From: JAOUFP01 sp963801505
GTDB lineage: Bacteria > Nitrospirota > Thermodesulfovibrionia > Thermodesulfovibrionales > UBA6898
Direction of reading: 5' to 3'
NCBI GenBank assembly: GCA_963801505.1
Contig: CAWDEY010000018.1
Location: 62,001 to 126,000, forward strand
Length of the DNA stretch: 64,000 nt
Positions 20,134 to 28,347 of the stretch are shown here, piece after piece (within the stretch, counting starts at the first letter, position 1; every line of letters begins with the position of its first letter). Made by a program: the position numbers and the translations under genes. Below the pieces are notes generated by a model. That model did no database searches. It worked only from the letters and a program-made list of their open reading frames with translations, and was not told where the DNA came from.

Positions 20134-20151
20134 TCGTATAAGGAGGTTTTT

Positions 20152-20418
20152 ATGAGCACGACAACATTTAGTATAAGACTTGACGAGGAGACAAAGGAGC
20201 GCATTGAAAACTTAGCTAAATCAACAGCCAGATCAAGAGCTTTCCTTATTAATGAAGCTGTCAAAGAATATCTCGATATCAACGAATGGCAGATAGCAGA
20301 GATCAAGCAGGCCATAGAGGAAGCCGATAAGCCAGGGGCCAAGTTCATAGACCACGAAAAGATAAAGTCAAAATGGGGGGCTAAACGTGTACATTCGGTG
20401 GACTCAAAAGGCCGATAA
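20152..20418 (+). CDS. Ribbon-helix-helix antitoxin (ParD/RelB-like)
   Basis: 88-residue protein from the ATG at 20152, chosen because AAGGAGG lies 7 nt upstream; an upstream in-frame start would add 14 unlikely residues. The N-terminus STTTFSIRLDEETKERIENL is a CopG/RHH DNA-binding strand-helix-helix. The C-terminal tail (INEWQIAEIKQAIEEADKP) is of the kind that wraps the toxin. It overlaps the toxin start by 32 nt, so the pair is co-translated. Confidence 0.85.
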   Translation: MSTTTFSIRLDEETKERIENLAKSTARSRAFLINEAVKEYLDINEWQIAEIKQAIEEADKPGAKFIDHEKIKSKWGAKRVHSVDSKGR

Positions 20419-20668
20419 GGATTTGGATAACATAGAAACGTATATTTCACAAGATAGCCCAAAAGCTGCCATTAAGGTAATCTTCGATGTAATTACAGCA
20501 GTGGAACAGCTAAGGGATTTCCCGGCCCTTGGGAGAGCTGGACGAGTTGTAGGGACGAGGGAGCTCGTTATATCAGGAAAACCCTATATCGTACCTTACA
20601 GAATCAAAGAAAAAGTAATAGAAATTCTGAGGGTCTTTCATACGTCAAGAAAAATAGAGGGGAAATGA
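20387..20668 (+). CDS. ParE/RelE-family toxin
   Basis: 93-residue toxin of the RelE/ParE superfamily, starting at GTG inside the antitoxin gene. Family features are IRWTQKADKDLDNIETYI at the start, SPKAAIKVIFDVITAVEQL, FPALGRAGRV, TRELVISGKPYIVPYRI and the C-terminal VIEILRVFHTSRK. ParE-type proteins poison gyrase and RelE-type proteins cut mRNA; the sequence alone leans to ParE. Intact, so probably functional. Confidence 0.88.
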   Translation: MYIRWTQKADKDLDNIETYISQDSPKAAIKVIFDVITAVEQLRDFPALGRAGRVVGTRELVISGKPYIVPYRIKEKVIEILRVFHTSRKIEGK

Positions 20669-20734
20669 AGGATGGAAAAAGGGGAGATTGACACAGCATA
20701 AGGCGGCAGGACTGCTTTCTTTTAGATATAATCT

Positions 20735-20872
20735 TTAGGTGTGGCGGTAACCTGATAATCGGAGACTGACGAACTTGCCGGTCACCACAAACGCGATGGC
20801 CACAAAAGCCGCCTTCAGGATCGTCCGGCTGATCTTGTTGACGATCCAGGTCGGCACCCGCTGGGAGTCCCC
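20735..20872 (-). pseudogene. Remnant of a second P-type ATPase gene
   Basis: On the minus strand, 45 codons read QRVPTWIVNKIS, RTILKAAFVAIAFVV and TGKFVS before a stop. This matches the transmembrane region just after the catalytic domain of P3A ATPases; the intact neighbour has QRMLTWVINKVTKVIEF at the equivalent place. The flanking sequence does not continue the family in any frame. It is therefore a decayed fragment, about 80 nt past the 3' end of the intact gene. Confidence 0.6.
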
Positions 20873-20952
20873 TCATCCGAGTCGTACCTGGCATCATATT
20901 TTTCAGCAAGTTTATCAAAAATATTTTTATTTTTTATTTGTCGACTTTTAGC

Positions 20953-23381
20953 TCATAGCTTGAATCTTCTGAATATGTAGAACTTCGGGAAATCAATACC
21001 GAGTGTAAACACCACCGAAAATATCAAAACAGTGGCAACCTGATACGGCGCAAGGGACGGAACAAAGATACCGTATACCCCCAACAGTGCAAAACCGATT
21101 ATGGTTGCAGAGCTCAGGACCAGTAATTCCCTGCCAGGAAGCGACGACCAGAAGTGTCTTCTCTCCCGTACGATCAGTACCCGGAACTGGCTGTTGAATA
21201 TCAGATTCAGCATTACCAGGGTGCGCAGCTTCTCCCATTCAAGATGAAAGTATTTCAGCCCCATCAGGATGACGAGAATGCCCTCCACAACCAGGAGCAT
21301 GCCGGGAACGAGCGACGCGAGAGTTATGCTTTTCACATTCCACATGTTCGGATTAGGCGTATGTTTTACATTGTCGGTTGCCAGAGACATGGTTACGAAA
21401 TCGTTTGCAAACACCAGTAGCGACATCCCAAGGAGAGAAAGCACAATGTTATGGAGCCAGAAGAAGCTCAGGGTCAGCAGACCGACGAATTCTATCACCT
21501 TTGTAACCTTATTTATGACCCAGGTCAGCATCCGCTGATAGGTCTGTCTGCTTATTGTTACCGCATTGATTATGACACTTATCCCCGGTTCGGTCAGGAC
21601 TACGCTCGCAGAGGCCTTTGCCACGTCGGTCGCATTGCTCACCGCTATACCCATCTCCGCCTGTTTAAGCGCCGGCGCATCATTAACCCCGTCTCCGGTC
21701 ATCCCTACCATGTGACCTCTGGACTGCAGAAGTTTCACAATCTTATACTTGTCTTCCGGATATATCTCGGCAAACCCGTCGCTTTCTCCGACGACCTTCA
21801 TCTGCTCATCCTCGCTCAAGCCCCCGATGTCCGCCATACGGATAATGTTCCCGCCGATCCCCGCCTGAAGGGCTATCTCTTTAGCTATGGCCATGCTGTC
21901 GCCGGTAAGCATTATCGGCTTTATTCCCAGCTTTCTTGCCTGTTCTATCATGCTTTTTGAGTCCGGCCTGAGTGGATCAGCCAATGACAGCAATCCCGCA
22001 AGTTTAAGATTATCCAGGTCGTCGCCTTCCGAACGGGCAACTGCTATCGTTCTGTATCCCTTCCGGGAAAACTCTTCTATGATCCCGTTTGCCTTCTCCA
22101 TGTCTTCTTTATCGATTCCCCGGCACATGGATATGACTATCTGGGCTGCGCCTTTGACCGCTTTAAAATGCTTTGTGTCGACTTCGATTATCGCCTCGGT
22201 CCTCTTGATCGCTGGATTAAAGGGAGTATGGGATATCCGTTTGTAGGCGTTAAAATCAACTCTCATGCTTTTCGCGTACTCAATGACCGCAAGGTCTATG
22301 ATGTCCATCCCTTCCTCTTGTGAGGCCAGGGCTGCTGTTAGTGACAACATCCTCTTTCGTATATCCGGAGAACGGTATGCTTTCGGCAATCGATAATTTA
22401 TTCTGAGTTATCGTACCTGTCTTATCGAAGCAGAGGACGTCTATCGAAGCCGCATCCTCGATCGAATCGAGTCTGGTCACGAGCGCTCCCTTTTTTGCAA
22501 GCTCCATTGCTCCGACGGACTGGACTATGGTGAGCACTGCCGGAAGGGCCACAGGGACCGCGCCCATAAGAAAGATTACAGCCAGGGTCAGTATGGTAAC
22601 GATATGTTCTTCTAATCTCATAATCACACCGTATGCCAAAATTAAAACCAATGCGGCTATGCCCAGATACATCATATATCTGACCATAGTCATCATCACT
22701 TCACCCTGGTGGGACTTTGGCTTTGCTGTTTTGACGAGTTCCGCTGTTTTGCCGAAGTATGTGTTTGCTCCGGTATTGATTACCGCGCACCTGGCCTCTC
22801 CACGCCTCACTACGGAACTCGAATAGATTATGTCCGATTCGTGTGTCTCTACGGGCAGGGATTCTCCGGTCAGGGCTGATTGATCAATGGAAAGCTCGCC
22901 GCTTATAATTTTGGCATCGGCCGGCACGATATCACCGAGTCCAACGGCGATGATGTCTCCGGGCACGATTTCTTTAGCCTGCTTTCATGACCCACTTCCC
23001 ATCACGCAATACTTTCGCTTTGACCGCCAGCTTCTTTTTGAGGAGTTCGACGGCCTTTTGAGAACCGCGTGAATGCACGTGGCCAATGACGGCATTTACC
23101 GTAAGCAACACAAAGATTATGGTCCCTTCGAGATAATGACTCAATATAAATGAAAGCCCCATTGCAAGCTCCAGCAGCCACGGCATGGGACCCCAGTAAC
23201 GCAGCAAAAATTCAAGAAAGGGGTTCTTCTTTTTCTCTGCTATTTCGTTATACCCGAATATCTCAAGGCGTTTCACGGCGTCGGACTCTGAAAGACCGTC
23301 TTTGCAAGTCTCCAGGATCTTCAGAGACTCTTCAATCGGGATCAGTTTGTATTCAGATGTGTTTCTGACTTTCAGATTCAT
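20953..23381 (-). CDS. P3A-type (proton-pump-like) P-type ATPase (two frameshifts)
   Basis: Cation-transporting P-type ATPase of the plasma-membrane H+-ATPase group, about 808 residues after joining three frames. It has the N-terminal cation-ATPase domain (GLSESDAVKRLEIFGYNEI), the actuator motif ALTGESLPVE, the phosphorylation site LCFDKTGTITQ and the hinge MTGDGVNDAPALK, then C-terminal helices. One-base gains break it near 22977 (after DGKWVMKA) and near 22345 (after KEDVV). Correcting them gives KAAKEIVPGDII and VVLTAALASQEEG. The USP gene lies 9 nt upstream in the same operon. The transported ion is inferred from family only. Confidence 0.85.
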
Positions 23382-23390
23382 GGAAATACC

Positions 23391-24233
23391 TCAGCCACGT
23401 TTGACAACCATGACAGCACAGCCCGCAAGTCCAACAACCTTTTCAGTTGAGCTGCCCATAAGAAATTTCCTTAACCCGGTTTTACCGTAAGCGCCCATCA
23501 CTATTAAGTCAACCGCCCTGCCGCCTGCTGTTTCAAGTATCGCATCATAAGCCTTGCCTCTGGGAGTTAAGGCTTCAAAGGCAACCCCTTCATCTTGCGC
23601 CATTTTGATGACCTTGTTCACGTTTGATTTTGCTTCCTCCAGTTCGTTGTCCAAAAAGTAGGAAGAAAGGGCAATGACATGACTCCCACTGCTCTTGGCG
23701 ATAGCAAGCGCCTCTGAGACCGCCGCGTTGGCATGCTCGGAGCCGTCTGTTGCGACCAGAATATTTCTGAACTCCAGCACTGCTGCTCTTGGGACCACCA
23801 AAACGTTGCAAAACGCATTGCCGATGACTTTTGCCGCTACACTTCCCATTAAAACCTTTGCCATCCCCTTGCGGCCGTGCCTGCCTATAATTATCATGTC
23901 AACCTTCTTTTTTTCAGCTTCCTCGACTATTAGTCGATAAGGCTCCCCCGCCTCCCGGAGGATGGTCTTGCAAGACACACCTTCTTTCAATGCTCTGGTT
24001 TTTAGAGACTCGAAATATGCTGCCACTTCTTTCTCTTCCTTTTCGATAACATCGGTACCAAAGGTCTCATATTCGGGATTTATTTCTATGACTGAAATGG
24101 CATGGAGTTCACTTGTACATTTCCTGGCAAGGTTTATCGCTTCCCTTACCGCGCCTTCGCTATACTCCGACAAGTCTGTTGCTAAAAGCAGTTTTTCGAT
24201 TTTCTTCATAGGACAAAACTCTGTGGTGCTCAT
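23391..24233 (-). CDS. Tandem-domain universal stress protein
   Basis: 280-residue protein with two UspA domains. Each carries the ATP-binding signature G-x2-G-x9-G-S: GRHGRKGMAKVLMGS in the first and GAYGKTGLRKFLMGS in the second. Domain starts read LLLATDLSEYSEGA and ILVATDGSEHANAA. AGGAG lies 9 nt before the ATG. It is placed between a sensor kinase and the P3A ATPase, a pairing that suggests a role in energy or stress adaptation, though USP clients are generally unknown. Confidence 0.92.
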   Translation of the reverse strand: MSTTEFCPMKKIEKLLLATDLSEYSEGAVREAINLARKCTSELHAISVIEINPEYETFGTDVIEKEEKEVAAYFESLKTRALKEGVSCKTILREAGEPYRLIVEEAEKKKVDMIIIGRHGRKGMAKVLMGSVAAKVIGNAFCNVLVVPRAAVLEFRNILVATDGSEHANAAVSEALAIAKSSGSHVIALSSYFLDNELEEAKSNVNKVIKMAQDEGVAFEALTPRGKAYDAILETAGGRAVDLIVMGAYGKTGLRKFLMGSSTEKVVGLAGCAVMVVKRG

Positions 24234-24370
24234 GGCAATTTCTCCTTTCTTGTGATTTCATACCGTGATTCATCAAGTCTAAATAGTTATAGCATATTTT
24301 GTACCTTTCGATAAGAGGGATGAAACGCGAGGGACATAACAAATGCGCTTCTCTCCAACATGAGGCTTGA

Positions 24371-25375
24371 TCATTTGCCGGCCTTGTAAGGTAATTCTAT
24401 CATGACTTCTGTCCCATCGCCGGGTTTTGAGTCGACATATATTTTACCTTTGTGTGCCTCTACCACCTTCTTAGCAATAGGCATCCCGAGTCCGGTCCCC
24501 TCTTTCTTCTTCGTATAGAACGGGGTAAATATATTCTGGCGAGTCTCTCTGTCCATTCCGGGACCCTGGTCGACCACTCTAACAGCCAAATTATCGTTTC
24601 CAGCTTCAATACTGACTGTGACGCTCTGTCCTTTGCCGGAGGCCTCGATCGCATTGCTGACGAGATTTATCAGCGCCCTTTCCATATGAAAACTGTCTAT
24701 TTCCATATGGACCGTTGAAGCAGGGAGCTTTGTTACCAAATTAACACCTTCTCCCGATGCTTTTGCTTCACAGAACTGACATGCCTTAGTGACGACCTCT
24801 CTCATGTCTTCTTGCTTCAGCGTCAACTGAAGAGGCTTGGAGAAGTCCAGTACATCATTGACTATCTTTTGCATGATAAGAGCTGAATCCATTACGATGT
24901 TTATCGACTCATCGGCATTCCCCTTCTTGTCTTTAATGCGTTTTGAGTACCCGAGGATCGTGATAAGAGGGTTCTTCAGATCATGCACAATTGCCGTAGC
25001 GACCTGTCCTATCGTTGCAAGATACCTCTCTTTTTCTGACTGTTCCCTCGTTTTCCTTTCTCTGTCTGCCAGATATCCGGCAAAAATTGCAAAAAGCCAT
25101 TGCAGTCCCAAATGAAACAATCTGTTTACCTCAGATGCGAAGGCCCCTGTCCAACCTTCAATAACGAAAGGGAGCTCGAAAACAAAAATGCAGAGATATA
25201 CGATGAGAGCACCCCTCAGACCGAACGCAATAGCACCGAGAAATATTGGTATATAGTAAAATTCCTTGTAAACATTATGAAGAGAATAGATCTCAGGGAG
25301 AGTTGAGTAGTGCAGGTATGTGATAAATAAGACAAAGATGCCTATGATAAAGGAAGCATGTCTTTTTATAAGCAT
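24371..25375 (-). CDS. Membrane sensor histidine kinase
   Basis: 334-residue kinase. Four or so N-terminal helices (about residues 8-105, including FVLFITYLHYSTL and GLQWLFAIFAGYLAD) make a membrane sensor without a large periplasmic domain. Then come a HisKA dimerisation domain with the phospho-acceptor His in IVHDLKNPL and the ATP-binding domain with N-box ALINLVSNAIEA, G1 VVDQGPGMD, F-box FTPFYTKK and G2 GTGLGMPIAKK. No response regulator gene lies next to it in this window, so it is an orphan here. A short SHOCT gene precedes it. Confidence 0.92.
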   Translation of the reverse strand: MLIKRHASFIIGIFVLFITYLHYSTLPEIYSLHNVYKEFYYIPIFLGAIAFGLRGALIVYLCIFVFELPFVIEGWTGAFASEVNRLFHLGLQWLFAIFAGYLADRERKTREQSEKERYLATIGQVATAIVHDLKNPLITILGYSKRIKDKKGNADESINIVMDSALIMQKIVNDVLDFSKPLQLTLKQEDMREVVTKACQFCEAKASGEGVNLVTKLPASTVHMEIDSFHMERALINLVSNAIEASGKGQSVTVSIEAGNDNLAVRVVDQGPGMDRETRQNIFTPFYTKKKEGTGLGMPIAKKVVEAHKGKIYVDSKPGDGTEVMIELPYKAGK

Positions 25376-25393
25376 CGTGGTCGTTTTCCCTCA

Positions 25394-25624
25394 TCACATT
25401 TTCCCTGTAATCTCACCCTTCATCCTTTCAAACTCTTCCCTTGTTATTTCGCCTTTAGCGTACCGTCTCTTAAGAATATGGAGTGGTGATTCTCCGTGAG
25501 TTGGCTCCCTGCTTCCGGAAATCAAATTTACGAGATGGACCACTCCGAAGACAATAAAAATGGAAAAGATGGCGATGAATAGCCAGCCAAACTCCATCCC
25601 GCGTTCAACCATGCGCCAGTGCAT
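25394..25624 (-). CDS. Small SHOCT-domain membrane protein
   Basis: 76-residue protein with one membrane helix (GWLFIAIFSIFIVFGVVHLV) and a C-terminal SHOCT motif (LHILKRRYAKGEITREEFE). SHOCT segments are short oligomerisation helices found at the ends of many unrelated small proteins. It lies 18 nt upstream of the sensor kinase on the same strand, with AGGAG before the ATG, so it is likely co-expressed. Confidence 0.8.
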   Translation of the reverse strand: MHWRMVERGMEFGWLFIAIFSIFIVFGVVHLVNLISGSREPTHGESPLHILKRRYAKGEITREEFERMKGEITGKM

Positions 25625-26265
25625 TTTCTTTCTCCTTTTTCACATTGTACCACTGATACTCCGCTCTTCATAGGGCACCGTACAAGTAAACTGTCCGGGT
25701 GATAATTGATAGCAAGGAGTAACTATTCATGAAACGTTCGGAGGTATAGGTGAGGTACGGAATTAAGACAGGCATACCTATGTAACCCTTTTGGGGTTTT
25801 AAAGACATGCAATATTGACTCGGCGCAGGGGTCATAACACTTTATAATTATTACACCCTGCGGTCTCTGCCGCAGGTCCAAATTTCGGTCATTCCGGCTT
25901 GTCCGGAATCTTTCCGGAAGGATTCCCGACGCGCATTGCTTGCGGGAATGACACCAAGAAATGAACATTCAAATAATGGACGCCCTGTGGTCTCTGCCAC
26001 AGGGTTCTTCACTCATTGAAAGCTTATTACCGGAGAAGGCATGGGGATGCCGATTGGTAGGTCAATATTCAATGCCGATGGACTCTATGAAAAACGATAG
26101 CTTACCTAATTGGGTTACTGCTGCATTAGGTGTGTTACGGGGAGTACAGAACAGTTATTAAAAGTTGAAACCCGCGTTAGTTACTGTGTAACAAAATGGA
26201 TTGAATCTTAAGACCACTGAAGGTCATGATAAGTCCGGCTTTTTCAAGGAGAAAAAGGAGGAACA
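25625..26265. other. Intergenic region with repeated hairpins
   Basis: 641 bp between a minus-strand operon and plus-strand recombinases. It holds several inverted repeats: CCTGCGG/CCGCAGG (25857-25876), ATTCCGG/CCGGAAT (25891-25909), ATTCCCG/CGGGAAT (25922-25949) and CCCTGTGG/CCACAGGG (25983-26004). A 66-codon plus-strand ORF at 25961-26161 runs through one of the hairpins and has no family resemblance, so it is not called. The region looks like a cluster of repetitive extragenic elements. Confidence 0.55.
25857..26004. repeat. Pair of related hairpins with identical TCTCTG loop
   Basis: Two hairpins, CCTGCGG-TCTCTG-CCGCAGG (25857-25876) and CCCTGTGG-TCTCTG-CCACAGGG (25983-26004), share their loop. 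They differ by a C-G to T-A change that is compensated in both arms. This points to selection on, or copying of, a structured repeat such as a REP/PU-type element. Confidence 0.55.
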
Positions 26266-27273
26266 ATGACCGAAGCAGGTTCAATTCTCAGAGCGAGCAT
26301 CAGTGACATCAAAGCAGTAGATCATCATACCGCAGTAGGATCTCTTATTGATCGCATTCTTCAAAAGATCTCCAAGGTGGAACTCCCCGGCACAGAGCAC
26401 TTCGAGAAGTACATGCGCCATAAGTGGAGAATGAATCACAAGCCACATACTCTTATGGGCAGCTTTCAGGCGATAAGAGGCTTTCTCGGTTTCTATTCCA
26501 GCTTAGGGAAGAATCAACTCCAAGAGATTGTCAGTGACGATCTGGAAGCATTTGTCGAACACGAGCAAGATCGAGGGCTCAAAGTCACCTCGGTCAGAAC
26601 ACGGCTTAATTATATCTGGGCGTTTCTGCGGTTTCTGATCGAACAGGACATCCTTAATGAGAGCATTCTCAGACGTAAGATTAAGCTCCGGGTTCCCGAT
26701 TTTCTGCCCAGGGCCATCGCTCCGGGCGATGTCAGAAAGATACTCGCTTCCCTTAAGGAAACTCGTGATCGTGCTCTCATCCTAGTACTCTTGCGAACAG
26801 GGATGAGAATCGGTGAACTTCTTGGCTTGAAGATGAGAGATCTCGATGTGCGTGAGAAGAAGATACACATTTATGAGGGCGAAAAGAACTGTCTTGGGCG
26901 GGTTGTCTATCTGAGCGACGATGCGCTGATGGCCTTACGGCTCTGGCTTAAAAAGAGAGATAAAGGAAAAGAATATCTCTTTTACGGCTTGAGGACTCAC
27001 ATATGCTACACGACGGCCTGGAATATCTTTACAAAATATTTGAGGGAAGCAGGACTCCAACATAAAGGCTACACAATCCACAGCTTTAGGCATACCTTTG
27101 CAAGCGAACTGCTCAATGCCGGCATGCGGCTGGAATGTCTACAACTGCTTCTGGGTCATCACGACATAGAGATGACCCGGCGGTATGCCCGTCTCACCGA
27201 TAAAAGTCGCGAAGAAGAGTACTTCCGCGCCATGGAAATCATCGAACAGGGAGGCATTAATGGGGCCTACTAA
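26266..27273 (+). CDS. Tyrosine recombinase/integrase (first of a tandem pair)
   Basis: 335-residue phage-integrase-family recombinase. The N-terminal SAM-like core-binding domain spans about residues 40-130. The catalytic domain has Arg in RTGMRIGELLGLK, His/Arg in TIHSFRHTFASELL, His in LLGHHDIEMT and the nucleophile Tyr in RRYARLTD. All needed residues are present. AAAAAGGAGG lies before the ATG. The stop overlaps the start of a second recombinase, so the two probably act together, as in Tn554-like and other multi-recombinase elements. Confidence 0.9.
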   Translation: MTEAGSILRASISDIKAVDHHTAVGSLIDRILQKISKVELPGTEHFEKYMRHKWRMNHKPHTLMGSFQAIRGFLGFYSSLGKNQLQEIVSDDLEAFVEHEQDRGLKVTSVRTRLNYIWAFLRFLIEQDILNESILRRKIKLRVPDFLPRAIAPGDVRKILASLKETRDRALILVLLRTGMRIGELLGLKMRDLDVREKKIHIYEGEKNCLGRVVYLSDDALMALRLWLKKRDKGKEYLFYGLRTHICYTTAWNIFTKYLREAGLQHKGYTIHSFRHTFASELLNAGMRLECLQLLLGHHDIEMTRRYARLTDKSREEEYFRAMEIIEQGGINGAY

Positions 27274-28192
27274 TCTGGTTGCCAGGTACCGCAGATTCCT
27301 GAAGCGAAGAAACTATTCTGTTCACACGGTAAGAAACTACATCAACATCCTCGGTCACTTCAGCGGCTGGCTGCGGATTCCTCTCGAAAAGGTGACCGCC
27401 AGGGAAACCGACGCGTACATGGACCATCTATTGAGAAATAGAAAAAAGCCGAAGACCATCAACTGTCATCTCGGCTGCATCCATGCTTTTTACTATTATC
27501 TGATCGAAGATGAGAAAATGTCTCTTATCAATCCAGTAAGAAAAAATTATAAACTTCGTCTACCCAGACCATTGCCCAAACATCTCAGGGACGCACAGGT
27601 TTCAACACTCTTCAAAGAAATTAACGACACCAGAGATCGGGCCATGTTCATGCTGATGCTCAGATGTGGTCTGCGTGTTGAGGAAGTTGCACGACTGACA
27701 GTAGATGCGATAGAGTATGCCAGAAGACAACTTTATGTTTTCAATGGAAAAGGCGGCAAGGACAGGGTTGTCTATCTCAGCGAGGATGCTTTGAGTGCCT
27801 TACAAGCGTATATGCAGAAAAGGAAGTGGTCTAAAGAGAAAAGAGTGTTCTTAGTACAAAAGGGCCCGCTGAAGGGAAACCCGATATCGGTTCGCGGCAT
27901 ACAAAAGAGAATCGAATACTATGCAAAAAAGACCAAGATACAGGTATCCTGTCATCCCTTAAGACACACCATGGCAACCCAGTTGTTAAATGCAGATGCC
28001 GATCTCGTAACCATTCAGGATCTACTGGGCCACAGCAAGATTACCACAACCCAGTGCTACTGCAGAGTTTCCAATCTCAAAGTACAGAGAGATTACTACA
28101 AGGCAATTAACGTTGTATTGCAGAGAACTCAGCCGATAAGGGAGGATATCTCGAAATTGGACAAAAAAGGAATAAGGGAAAATAGGATTTAA
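27260..28192 (+). CDS. Tyrosine recombinase/integrase (second of a tandem pair)
   Basis: 310-residue recombinase starting at the ATG at 27260 (MGPTNLVARYRRF); longer in-frame starts run back through the first gene and are unlikely. It has the core-binding domain (NYSVHTVRNYINIL) and catalytic residues Arg in RCGLRVEEVARL, the beta-hairpin Lys in GKGGKDRVVYL, CHPLRHTMATQLL, LGHSKITTT and Tyr in QCYCRVSN. It differs clearly from its partner and so is not a recent duplicate. No cargo genes or third recombinase (as in RIT elements) are seen. Confidence 0.9.
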   Translation: MGPTNLVARYRRFLKRRNYSVHTVRNYINILGHFSGWLRIPLEKVTARETDAYMDHLLRNRKKPKTINCHLGCIHAFYYYLIEDEKMSLINPVRKNYKLRLPRPLPKHLRDAQVSTLFKEINDTRDRAMFMLMLRCGLRVEEVARLTVDAIEYARRQLYVFNGKGGKDRVVYLSEDALSALQAYMQKRKWSKEKRVFLVQKGPLKGNPISVRGIQKRIEYYAKKTKIQVSCHPLRHTMATQLLNADADLVTIQDLLGHSKITTTQCYCRVSNLKVQRDYYKAINVVLQRTQPIREDISKLDKKGIRENRI

Positions 28193-28307
28193 CTAACTGA
28201 AACTAAAAGAAAAAGCAGCTTTTGTTAGAGAAAGTGAAAGCAGATCGGAAACATTGATTTTGTCGTATTGTCGGTGTACTCAACTGCGGAGTAGAGTTAA
28301 GAGTATC

Positions 28308-28326
28308 GTTTACAAAAAATGTAAAC
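28308..28326. repeat. Perfect inverted repeat between recombinase and alaS
   Basis: GTTTACA and TGTAAAC are separated by five A, in the 155-bp convergent gap between the second recombinase and alaS. It could be a recombinase core site or a weak terminator (no long T-run follows on either strand). A second, shorter repeat (TACTC/GAGTA) lies about 35 bp before it. Confidence 0.35.
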
Positions 28327-28347
28327 ACAATTAGTGTTCAGGACACA

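Noticed and set aside
20604..20918. 104-codon minus-strand ORF
   Set aside because: It overlaps the toxin gene and is in a different frame from the P-type ATPase remnant, which explains the region better.
25961..26161. 66-codon ORF in the repeat-rich gap
   Set aside because: It reads through a hairpin repeat and has no protein-like features; better explained as repeat sequence.
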